Positions 22,691 to 34,026 of a DNA stretch of 64,000 bases are shown here, one piece after another. The stretch is from Strongylocentrotus droebachiensis (taxonomy: Eukaryota; Echinodermata; Echinoidea; Camarodonta; Strongylocentrotidae): positions 1-64,000 of the forward strand of contig JAVYIG010007486.1 of assembly GCA_035222895.1 (NCBI GenBank), given 5' to 3'. The translations under genes were made by a program, and so were the position numbers. Every line of letters begins with the position of its first letter. Position 1 is the first letter of the stretch. The notes beneath the pieces were generated by a model. It saw only the letters and a list, made by a program, of their open reading frames with translations. It did not search any database and was not told the origin of the DNA.

Positions 22691-24100
22691 TTCATAAATT
22701 ATAATATAAAAAGACCATGTGCAAATTTTCTGTACTTTTGTCGGAAAAAATACATTTATCCAGCACAATGTCGTCTCTTTTTGCGTTGGAGAAGAGCAAA
22801 TAGCGAGTTTCAATCACACTTTGGCCGCTCTCGCAAGCTCTCACTCGTTTCACTGTGGTCAAGCGACTTTGGGGCAAGCGGTTAATGAAAATACTAATCG
22901 TTAGCTTTCTTCTGGTATTAAACTTGTTTTGATTGATTGTATAATTTCGTCGGAATAAAGGAAACAAAAAGGCTCGACCAATAACTTATCAGCGTCTGAA
23001 TTGACCTTTTGACCTTGAATTCCTTGATGAAAGCGCACTAATGACGTCATCTTCGCTATATCGGTGTCTTTTATCGTAAAATGCGACACTTTCACAATGT
23101 TTATACATCTTTTTCAATTATTAGTAAGATATAACATATTTTTTCTGATATCACTGAAGTTTTGGGTTTTATTTAATGAGTAATTTTAAAATAAGAGCCA
23201 TTTTACTGTTTTAATTTACTGGATCGTACCATTAAAGTCGCAGGGTAGAAAGATGCATTTTCCAACCGCGCCAAATTTAATTTACGTTCCGACATTCTGT
23301 TAAATGGGTTCGTGTTGTTTATAATCCACTGCTTTCTGCTCCAACAAACGTCCACATGCGGAGTCGTTTATCAACTAAATTATTCAAATTTATGGATGCT
23401 TCCTAGTAGCTTAAGGTGTTTGTGTTGTTGAAGCATTTCATTCACCTGCTATCATTCTTTGTACTCCAATTGCCAGAACGCAAATTTCATTTTTTTTTTT
23501 TTTAATAGTTTCATCGGAGTCGTTTATCAACTATAATTATGTATTCAAATTTATGAATGCTTCCTCCCCAGGTGTTTGTGGTGTTTATGCATTTCATTCA
23601 CCTGTTATTATTCTCTGTACTCCAATTGTAAGAATACAAAATGTATTTTGGTTTTATAGTTTCATGCAATAAGTAAGTCAATAAAAGAGTATGTTCTGCA
23701 CAATAAAAACAATGTGTGTCCCTATTGTACAATTTAATGTGTCCCCTCATTTTGTAATAGTTAATTTACCCATTAACATAATGGAACTACCTGCTCGATG
23801 AAGCCAGTGGCCTGTGACCCCTGAGCACTCAACACCGTGAGGGAGTCAGTTTGGGTTAACTTCTTTTATGAGACAAATACAAGCAAACGTTTCCATATGT
23901 GGTACAATGTTAGGTCGAAGTTATGAATTCGGTTAGTGTAGGAGATAATTAACCACCGGTACGGAGCAATGATCAGGATCATTTATTGAGTTGTGAAACC
24001 GACGTTGATCATTTTAAATAATAAGACTAATACACATTCATCAGAAATCATGGAACATCTACATAATGTCGCACATAAATGTTTTGATTCAAGTACAACA
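22691..24100. repeat. Intergenic; diverged ~160-bp duplication at 23320-23650
   Basis: GAGTCGTTTATCAACTA, TTCAAATTTATGRATGCTTCC, TTTCATTCACCTG and TGTACTCCAATTG each occur twice in the same order. The remainder is AT-rich with no supported feature. Confidence 0.6.
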
Positions 24101-24420
24101 GTTTGAGACTTCATTCTAATTTCCTTTTCGCTACCTTTATTTATCTTGAACGTCGAAAGGGCACGGGTTCAAATTGGCTCCAGTGGTTGGTAAGATTCTG
24201 TGCCAACTGGCACTCGGGAAGACACCAAGCCATGACATCAGTCCTTGTAGCCTTCGACGGTTCAACAACTCTGCTCTCATTCCGTCCACTTCTAAAGCGT
24301 CCAAGTTGTAGATCAGATCTGAATACAGGGCCTATCAGCATTGCACAACATGTCCTATACCGAACCGTGACAACCTCCGGAACCAACTAGGGGCGTTCCT
24401 TGAACAGTTTGAAAAGGGCG
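24101..24420. other. Unassigned stretch of higher GC
   Basis: About 290 bases are open on both strands (24103-24390 plus; 24141-24386 minus) with coding-like base composition, but neither product matches a family I recognise. It may be an old retroelement or exon fragment. A GGCGGGGCGAGGC repeat follows at 24418. Confidence 0.25.
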
Positions 24421-24727
24421 GGGCGGGGCGAGGCGGGGCGAGGCGATGATGGAATTTATTTGCAGGGGTCAGAACCATTTTACTGACTAATTAAAGTACA
24501 GTAACTGTTGCTAAAGCGATCAAATACATCATCACCATTGCCCTTAAAACGATGATATTTATCGGTTCTAGACGCATGTTATACCGCCTTCGTGCACCGT
24601 GTTTTATCAGAGCAACCCACACACACACGTATATGAAGTACCATACACTGTAAACCCAAGCCCCCCCCCCCCCTCCACTTGTCACTTTCACAAATCTTAG
24701 GGTTAGGGTGAATTGCAGATGTCAGAT

Positions 24728-25170
24728 TAGACTCGATCGTTCTTTGAGTTTAAAAACGATGAATGGTGATATGATGTATTTCATCATTTTAAGGGTAATG
24801 GTGATATGATCGTTTTAAGGGTAATGTTGATATGATCGTTTTAAGGGTAATGGTGATATGATCGTTTTAAGGGTAATGGTGATATGATCGTTTTAAGGGT
24901 AATGGTGATATGATGTATTTCATGGTGATATTATCGTTTTAAGGGTAATGTTGATATGATCGTTTTAAGGGTAATGGTGATATGATCGTTTTAAGGGTAA
25001 TGGTGATATGATCGTTTTAAGGGTAATGGTGATATGATCGTTTTAAGGGTAATTATGATCGTTTTAAGGGTAATGGTGATATGATCGTTTTAAGGGTAAT
25101 GGTGATATGATGTATTTCATCGTTTTAAGGGTAATGGTGATATGATGTATTTCACCGTTTTAAAAAGGAG
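24728..25170 (+). repeat. Minisatellite, ~26-bp unit
   Basis: About 16 copies of GTTTTAAGGGTAATGGTGAT followed by ATGATC, with occasional ATGTATTTCATC variants that form higher-order units. No coding potential. Confidence 0.9.
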
Positions 25171-25196
25171 ACCAGGCTGGGACAATGACATATGGT

Positions 25197-28100
25197 AAGA
25201 TGAAATTGATTGGAATAAGTGATGATACTTTGTTGAGGATAAAGTTGATCTAACGCTAAACGAATGATGTCTTACCTTGTGAAAAATTAGTAATGATTAT
25301 GTCTCGTGTCATAAATGCAATATAGTTCTCCTGTAACAAAATAATGTGAAGTCTTTTTTTTTAATTCTCGTTTAATAATGCTGCATAATTTATATAATTC
25401 ATATAATTTCTTACTGCCTTTCTCTACGGTTTAATCTGCATGTCTTTCCTATATAACAAATCTAAGAAAGCATTGAGAGAATTGCTTTACAAATGTAATA
25501 GTAAAAATCACTAACTTCATGCAATATAGATAACCATCGCGTCCTCGTCAAATATGCTGCATATAAAATTGGAAGTCGGTGGTTTTTTAATAGTACTCAT
25601 GATAGGTATCTTTGAATCACAAATATTACTGACATATATTTATTTTGTTATCTTCAGGAGGGCCTATGCCCCCAATCTCTGGAGTTGACAAGTCTGGGAA
25701 ATGTTATAGTATATATTTTTAGCCGAAAGGTATATCGAGAATTTTCTGAAAAGAAGGGGGAGATTTTTACCCATTATTATGTATGACTTGTCCGTGAACA
25801 GGATTTCGGGTTGTAGATTTACTGTGGAAACTCTTGGATATTTCAAAACGTTAACTGAAGGATATTATCTTAATTGTGTCCATGAATTATTTGCTCCAAG
25901 AGATGTGTACGAACTTCAACTTTACAAACTTTCGCTTCATATAAGTTACGCTATATCTTCGTCGAGGGCATTAACACTGGCGATTTACAATCAAAGAATA
26001 TGTTAGAGCAAATTGGTAATTTTATGTTCTGGGTTAATGACTGATACATCTTTTATTGCCTTGATTCGTAAACAGAATTAGACAAAAGAAAGAACATCCA
26101 TTTAAGATATTGAATTTTCCTTCTAAGGTAAAATTTCTGATCATTATATAATATCAGTTGAATATTGTTAGATATATTTAAATATAAATATCAATAAAAA
26201 GCCTGGAACAGTCTTCCCAGGATGATATTGATTGGAATGAGTGATGATACTTTGTTGAGGGATAAGTTGATCTAACGCTAAATAAGTGTTGTCTTATACC
26301 TTATGGTAAATTGGTGATGATTAAGAATCGTGTTATAAATGCAATATAGTTCTACTGTAACAAATGTAACGTTTTTTTATTTGTTTATTCTCGTTTAATA
26401 ATGCTGCATAATTTATATAATTCATATAATTTCTTACTACATTTCTCTACGGTTTAATCTGCATTTCTTTCCCATATAACAAATCTATAACTTCATGCAA
26501 TATAGATAACCCTCGCTGCTCGTCAAATATGCTGCATATAAAATTGGAAGTCGGTGGTTTTTTAATAGTACTCATGATTGGTATCTTTGAATCACAAATA
26601 TTACTGACATTTATTTATTTTGTTATCTTCAGGAGGGCCTATGCCCCCAATCTTTGGAGTTAACAAGTCTGGGAAATGTTATAATATATATTTTCAGCCG
26701 AAAGGTAGATCGAGAATTTACTGAAAAGAAGGGGAAGATTTTTACCAATATTATGTATGACTTGTCCGCGAACAAGATTTCGGGTTGTAGATTTAGTGTG
26801 GAACCCTTGTATTCAAAACGTTAACTGAAGGATATTATCTTAATTGTGTCCATGAATTATTTGCTCCAAGAGATGTGTACGAACTTCAACTTCACAAACT
26901 TTCGTTTCATATCACTTACTCTTATTCGTCGAAGCTAGCATTAATATTCTACGACACTGGCGATTTACAATCAAAGAATATGTTAGAGCAAATTGGTAGT
27001 TTTATGTTCTGGGTTAATGACTGATACGTCTTTTATTGCGTTGATTCGTAAACAGAATCAGACAGAAGAAAGAACATCCATTTTAGATATTGAATTTTTA
27101 CTTTATATTTATCATTATATAATATCAGTTGAATATTGTTAGATAAAGTCAAATATAAATACCTCAGAGCAATCAAAAGCCTGGAACAATCTTCCTAGTT
27201 TATAAAGGATGCTGATTCACTAGACCCCTCAAAAATATCCTACAAAACATAAATGTTGTTAAAACCCGCTGACAAGGATTAAATTCACTGTTCTTTTGTT
27301 CTTTCATATTTTTAATTCCTTTAGTTATTTTTGTCAGCTGCTATGTGCCTCTTGCAGTTACTACGTTTGATGCAAATGTTTTCTGTAAATCTCTATACGG
27401 TCTATCCCATCTCTTGTGATTTGTAATGTTTATGTTTTCGGAAGCGATCTGCTTTATGAACATTCACTCTAAACTGTTTTGTTAAATAAATGTTTTTTAT
27501 TTGTATTATCATTATTATAATCATTATTATCGTTTACATTATTATAATTGATGATATTATTATCCTTATTGATATTAATATCATCATTATCATTACTGAT
27601 ATTATTATTACTATTATAACTATTATATCTTAGAAGTTGCTGGGTCAGAAGGCACCATTTTAAGGTCGTCAAGATATATTTTTGTCCGTCAAAAGCTTTC
27701 CTAAAATGCAATTATGAAATTATGTTATTCGTACATTTGCTATACTAATTCTAAGGAAATAAAATGTCCAGCACAACATGCGGGGATGCTCAGTCCTTGG
27801 TTGTGTTTTCAATTATATCAATCTCTGAAATAATTTTAGTGAACCCTTTGGTTCAATATTGTTTAGATGCAATAAAATATGTTAGTTGCTGCTAAGTAAC
27901 ACGGCAAGATTTTAGGGTCGTTGAGAGGCATTTTTGTCCATCGAAAGCTTACATAAAATGTCTGATGTAATTGGTAGCTTGGTATAGATTACTAATTCAC
28001 TAGTATCATACGGGTATGTTTAATAAGTGGTTGTGTTTTCAATTATTTTAATCTCTGAAATATTTGTAGTGAGTAACTGAACTTTTATAATTAAATAGAG

Positions 28101-29197
28101 GATTTGTTTTGGTAACATTTTAAACGCATGTTGACTATGGTGTGATTTGTTATTATAAAGCGAAATAAAACAAGATTGCAAAGACTGTCGAGAAATCAGC
28201 TGAAGTCACTTTCGGTAGTCCCGGAGGGAGGGGGAGGGGAGACCCAGGATGATATTGATTGGAATAAGTGATGATACTTTGTTGAGGGTCAAGTTGATCT
28301 AACGCTAAACGAATGATGTCTTACCTTATGAAAAATTGGTAATGATTATGTCTCGTGTCATAAATGCAATATAGTTCTCCTGTAACAAAATAATGTAAAG
28401 TCTTTTTTTTAATTCTCGTTTAATAATGCTGCATAATTTATATAATTCATATAATTTCTTACTACATTTCGCTACGGTTTAATCTGCATGTCTTTCCTAT
28501 ATAACAAATCTAAGAAAGCATTGAGAGAATTGCTTTACAGTAAACAAATTACTAACTTCATGCAATATAGACAACCCTCGCTGCTCGTCAAATGTGCTGC
28601 ATACAAAATTGGAAGTCTGTGTTTTTTTAATAGTACTCATGATTGGTATCTTTGAATCAAAAATATTACTGACATATATTTATTTTGTTATCTTCAGGAG
28701 GGCCTATGCCCCCAATCTCTGGAGTTGACAAGTTTGGGAAATGTTATAGTATATATTTTTTGCCGAAAGGTAGATCGAGAATTTTCTGAAAAGAAGGGGG
28801 AGATTTTTACCCATTATTATGTATGACTTGTCTGTGAACAAGATTTCGGGTTGTAGATTCACTGTGGAAACTCTTTGATATTTCAAAACGTTAACTGAAG
28901 GATATTATCTTAATTGTGTCCATGAATTATTTGCTCCAAGAGATGTGTACGAACTTCAACTTTACAAACTTTCGCTTCATATAAGTTATGCTATATCTTC
29001 GTCGAGGGCATTGATATTCTCTGACACTGGCGATTTACAATCAAAAATATGTTAGAGCAAATTGGTAATTTTATGTTCTGGGTTAATGACTGATACATCT
29101 TTAATTGCCTTGATTCGTAAACAGAATTAAACAAAAGAAAGAACATCCATTTTAGATATTGAATATTACTTCTAAGGTAATATTTCTGATCATTATA
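25197..29197 (+). repeat. ~1-kb unit present three times
   Basis: Copies at about 25197-26218, 26219-27198 (directly adjacent) and 28246-29197 each begin ATTGATTGGAATRAGTGATG. Each contains TTATCTTCAGGAGGGCCTATG and TTATTTGCTCCAAGAGATG in the middle. Each ends with a segment like AGAAAGAACATCCATTT. Short open frames inside (for example 25779-26006) are not conserved between copies, so I read the unit as non-coding. Copy 3 lacks the last ~30 bases. The 27,199-28,245 spacer holds two related ~180-bp AT-rich segments around TTGTGTTTTCAATTAT and no gene. Confidence 0.8.
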
Positions 29198-29205
29198 CAG
29201 AGTGA

Positions 29206-30170
29206 GTCAGAAAAATGTCCCACTTTTTAAAAATTGTTTTGTTTGAAGTATGAATAATCATGGGTTTCGTGATATGTCTTGATAGAGTTATCCTCCCAGT
29301 ACATTTAGGAACCAATTTCATTTGAATCTCTGCATGCATGACTGAACATCAGACATCTTTACAAGACTGCCAGCCCCCCCCCCCCCCCCCCCCCCCCCAC
29401 TCAGAGGTCGAAATGTCCGGTAAAGGGGTACTTTTCGTGCGACAAAGTCGGGCCCGAGAATTGTAAAAAAAGGGGTGTATTTGACTTTTCACCCGGAGAT
29501 TTCTTTAAAAAGGGGGTGTTTTTTCTTTTTTTTCTTTCATCTCTTTGGACTCCTGAGAAATTATTCCGAATTTAGGGGGGTACATAGAGCATTTTTCCTG
29601 ATTTAGGGGGGTCTCCAAGGCAGGAAAAGCCCGCGAAAAGCCCGCGAAAGGGGGGTTCGAAAATGTTGGCTGTCCTCAGATAGGGGGTGCTTTCCAAAAG
29701 AGGGAACAAGCATTATGCGTATCCTAAATAACACTGAGTGGGGGGGGGGGGGGGGGGACTGCCAGATCCCACTTGCGCCAAGTAACTGGGTGAGGAATAA
29801 AACAGTGCATTGAACAAAGACAGTCAGACAGACTCACACACGCACACACACACACACGTACACGCATAGGCACATATTTGTTTATATATTTGCTAAGAGG
29901 ATTTGTAAATGGACTGTTAATAGACAAAATGTTGTACTTGTATTCACAATAGGAGGGGTTTCAAAGTAACGAGGTGAAACTAAATCCGAATACGATAATG
30001 ACGTCATTCTAGGCCTCAGCCTCGTTCCATGGTTCACCAGTCTTTTGTGGCAAAATGATTGAGTATATGTTGCTTGTTGTGATGTGCAAATAAAAAAACG
30101 CTTCCGTTTCATACAAATTTACACAAAATGTAGAGTTCCTGATGTGTTTTAACGGTGTGGGAGCGGGATC
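29206..30170. other. Non-coding; poly-C/poly-G and CA repeats
   Basis: C25 at ~29374-29398, G17 at ~29741 and a (CA)n stretch near 29835 bracket a G-rich segment with repeated AAAGGGGGTG-type motifs. No supported gene. Confidence 0.55.
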
Positions 30171-30171
30171 A

Positions 30172-30358
30172 GGGGAGCGTTTCATGAAACAATTAGTCGG
30201 TGGTTTTCACCGACTAATATCATTTTAACCAACAATAACAGCGCTGACTAAATTTGACCAATCACAGGCCTGGAAAATAGTCGGTGACAAAAGAATTGTT
30301 GGTGAACATGATATTAGTCGGTGAAAACCACCGACTAATTGTTTCATGAAACGCCCTC
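30172..30358. mobile_element. MITE whose TIRs are themselves palindromic
   Basis: The ends GCGTTTCATGAAACAATTAG and CTAATTGTTTCATGAAACGC form ~45-bp TIRs. Each TIR contains the hairpin TTAGTCGGTG - GTTTT - CACCGACTAA, plus a GTTTCATGAAAC palindrome. It is about 180 bp with no coding capacity. Confidence 0.8.
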
Positions 30359-30640
30359 TAGTCTGTCCTTGCGGTTGGTGTTATTGAAATGTTACTTTTC
30401 ACATATGGGTAAAAGGTCAATAGAAAAAAGCTGTATGTTTCATGACAATTTTCATTTAAGTGAAGAACTTTCAACATCAGAACTATACTCATATTCAAAC
30501 TAAGTAGCTGATTAGAAGTAATTTTGTATTCCATGACAACGATTATTACAACGATTTATGATAATGAATTGCTGACGTTTAGAATTTAAAATCAAATTTC
30601 ATTTACCCCTGCAATAATTCCAAATTTTTAAAATATCATA

Positions 30641-32880
30641 TTGATATATCACTTAAGCACAAGCTACATGTACCAATACGTGTTGATTTTGAGTCACAAT
30701 AATATTAAAAGCAATTTATCGAGCTGTATTGCCAATAGATTAAAAGAGGTATTACCTTGTATAATACACCTAAATCAAACAGGGTTCCTTGCTGGACGTT
30801 TTATTGATGAAAATGTAAGATTTAGTCATGATAAAATTGCTTATGTAGATAAGGAAAAATTACACGGTATAATTTTATTGCTTGATTTCGAAAAGGCATT
30901 TGATAGTGTTTCTCATGTGTTTTTGTTTAAGGTACTTTCCCTATTTGGTTTTGGTAATTCTTTTAAGAAATCGATACATGTGTTATAATTATAGCAATGC
31001 ATACTCAAGTGTTATGGTAAATAAGCAATTAACTTCTAGATTCCCAATAGAAAGAGGCTGTCGCCAAGGGGATCCTCTGTCTCCATATATGTTTTTGATA
31101 TGCGTTGAAATGTTAGGTATGTTAATTCGTTATTCACATGAAGTGAAAGGTATTTGTGTCAATTCGAAAGAATTTAAAATTCTGCAATATGCAGATGATA
31201 CAGTTTTATTTCTTGACGGCTCCAATGCTAGTTTTCAGAATGCTATAAATAGTTTCAATTATTTTGGTAACTTTTCTGGACTTTAATAGGATAAATATAC
31301 AAAAAACAAAAGCAATTTGGATTGGAGCTTCAAAAGATAATAACGAATTAAAACTAGAAGGATCAAATGTAGAGTTTGTTTATAATGGTTATTTTAGTTA
31401 TCTTGGAACAGACTATCATGTTGATATTACCAAGATGCCAGATTATAATTATGATATAATATTTGATAGAGTGAAACGATAAATGATATCTTGGATCAAG
31501 CGAAATATAACTATTTTGGGAGAATAACAATTGTTAATAACAAAATATAAAAATACAATTTTTAAAGTTTATATGGAAAAATAAGCGTGATAAAATAAGC
31601 AGAAAACAAGTTGTTGGTTCATGTGAAAAAAGGTGGCTTAAAAATGGTTGACATAGACTGTTTTAATAAAGCACTAAAGCTAACATGGGTTAGAAGAATT
31701 ATTTGGAATATGTGTACAAATGTTGGTCATTTAATGCAGTCATTTTTACAAAAACATTGATGATCAGTTTTGGTGATAATTACTTTGTAAAACTATCTCA
31801 TGTAACTGGCAATCCATTTTGAGGGCATGTCATTTTTAGTTAAAGCATGCAAGAATGATTGGTTATCAGAATCTCTATGGTTGAATAGCTCAATTCAAAT
31901 TGGCAATGAGTCTATTTTTTTTTAAATCCTGGCATGAAAAGGGTATTCGATTTATTAACGATTTGATGGATAGTGATGGAAACTATTGTCTCACAAGAAA
32001 TGTGAGGAAAAGTTTAATTTGAAGCTTAATTATTTGTCGTACTATTCAGTTTGTCAGGTAATAAAGAAAAAGTGCAGTTATAATGAATTGTATAAAACAT
32101 GTCAAACAAATTTGGAAGAAGGTTTAATTCCTTCCCATATTAAAGCACTTGTTCATGAAATAAAAGGATGTAAATACATTTATAAAGTTCTTTTTGGAGG
32201 AACAAATTGTTTGTTTCTAATAAGTTCAAAGTGGGAACAATATTTGAATTATAATTTACCAGCTGTATTGATACAAAAGTATAACGTTATGATATTTCGT
32301 TTCACACCAATCATTAGTCTGAAATACTTTCAGTATAAGATTTTAAATATAATTTTGTTTTTAAATAAACAACTTATTAGGATGAAAATTGTAAACAATG
32401 AAAACAAAATCGTTTTGTAGAAAAGAAATAGAAGATATAGTACATTTCTGTTATGAATGTGAGATAAGTAGAAAGATTTGGAATGAAACCTCAATCTGGA
32501 TTTATGAAATCAAATTAGAATTTTGTTCACTTTACAAAATATAATTTTTGGCTTTGAAGATAAGAGAAACGATGCCCTAAATTGCGTTGTTATATTAATT
32601 AAACAACAGATGTGTATTTGTAAACTGAATAGTATTGTTCGGCTTTTTGATAAGTTGAAAAAGAAAGTTTTACAATATTATAAAGATGAGAAATATATTG
32701 TACATCTATCTAGAATGGAAAGACACTTTGCTTTAAAGTGGCAGTTGCTACAATTGTTGTTTGTATAGAAAGATTATTTCGAATGTGTTTCAACATGCAC
32801 ATATATTTGATTTGTTTATTTCTGTGAAGATTATTGATAAATAGCCTGTGGAGGACTCAAAAATTGAAGATTTTTTTTTT
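30641..32880 (+). pseudogene. Degenerate L1/Tx1-type LINE, reverse transcriptase portion
   Basis: Reverse transcriptase motifs appear in order: NQTGFLAGRFIDENVR, LDFEKAFDSVSH (metal-binding Asp), ERGCRQGDPLSPYMFLICVE, and QYADDTVLFLDG (catalytic YADD near 31190). FSYLGTDYHVDITKMPDYNY follows. C-terminal debris extends to ~32770. Frameshifts near 30985, 31285 and several later stops make it non-functional. No endonuclease is seen upstream, so it is 5'-truncated. Confidence 0.85.
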
Positions 32881-33165
32881 TTTATTATTCCTGGCACATT
32901 TTTCTGATTGAGGTGTCATATGAAAGGGCTAAAAATCCGATTTTCTCTTTGAAATTCAGATACCGTTCTCCAAATGAATTTGTAGTCCCCTTTCTTCAAA
33001 TTGTTTTTAATCATCCATGCGTAAAAGAAGCATTACATGAGTTGCATCAAATAAAAGAAGGGGATATAAGCTTTACAAATATGTGTCATTTATTAATTAT
33101 AATTGTGATTAACAATTGATTAACATTGATAAATCTCGGTTTCGTTTTATCTGGAATTAATGATA
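32880..33165 (+). repeat. Interspersed repeat (family C), copy 2
   Basis: Same order of blocks as 20630-20925, including CTGATTGAGGTGTCATA and ATAAGCTTTACAAATATGTG. It sits immediately 3' of a LINE, as does copy 1, so it may be that LINE's 3' UTR. Confidence 0.7.
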
Positions 33166-33890
33166 TAGTACGAATTTTAACTGCCATATGTACAAATACT
33201 GCACTCACCCAAGGGAATATTATTGTAGTAGCAAAGCACTCACTTGTTTATCCTTTACATAGTTAATGATAACGCATTTAACTTTGTCATCACAGCGTGT
33301 CTATCATAAACAAGATTTATAGCTAGATGTGGCTGCCATAATTTCACTGAAATTCCGAGTTTAATTTATCGCTGTATATCGGTTCCAAAGTGACTTTATC
33401 TATTGTCCCGGATGCGTCATATTGGTTTTGATCTATCTCGAAATATTCAATTCAATTCAATTTAGTTTATTCATTTCCATAAAAATCACATTAAAAGAAC
33501 ACATACATTTGCAAATAGTACTGTAAATAACATGCAAAATGTTTCACTAGAATATACATAAGTACATTAAACAATAATGGAAAAAGAGAAGTTACAAAAA
33601 CCCAAATAAATGAACTTGTCGACTATATTTCCCCCAAAAGTAATTTAACCATGTTATGAACATAATTCAGATTTGAAATTACATAACTTATTTTGCCCCA
33701 AAGAAAACTCGTATAACAACAGAAAAAAAAACATACAAGCCCTACAAATACACACATACACATACATATATATAAAGTGGAAATTTCTACACAAAATCAA
33801 TGTGATTAGGTGCTGCCTTACATCCTCACGGCTCATCTTGGAGTCTAAATCTTCGCAATTCCCTTCATCCACACCAGTATTATTCGTCAC
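33166..33890. other. Downstream flank of the CUB receptor gene
   Basis: 33440-33560 resembles the AT-rich 3' end of the LINE at 7310 (TTCAATTCAATT, TTTATTCAT), so it is probably a LINE tail on the minus strand. 3' UTR and polyadenylation site of the CUB gene should lie here, but none is assigned. Confidence 0.4.
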
Positions 33891-34026
33891 TTAGTAGACA
33901 TTGTAATCTCTAACTTCTGAAATAGGAAGAACTTCATCGTTGGAACAGTAGACTGGGTTGTTGTACAAATCGGGGTCGTCACCGTCTTTGTCAACGGGCT
34001 TAGTCACTGCCTTCGGAACTCGGGAT
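33891..34026 (-). CDS. CUB gene last exon: cytoplasmic tail with NPVY
   Basis: The acceptor is TTTCTTAACTCAG. The exon encodes 44 residues starting SRVPKAVTKPVDKDGDD, then YNNPVY, and ends EVRDYNVY at a TAA (33893-33891). It is charged and tyrosine-rich with no hydrophobic stretch. NPxY is a known clathrin-adaptor/PTB-domain binding motif, and the tyrosines could be kinase sites; both are inferences. Assignment to this gene rests on strand, position and tail-like content, because the joining exon was not found. Confidence 0.6.

Noticed and set aside
24728-25170. Regularly spaced repeats resembling a CRISPR array
   Set aside because: There are no distinct spacers; it is a head-to-tail minisatellite in eukaryotic DNA.
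25779-26006. 75-codon frame (and reverse-strand counterparts) in the 1-kb triplicated unit
   Set aside because: The frame is broken in the other two copies, so it is not under coding constraint.
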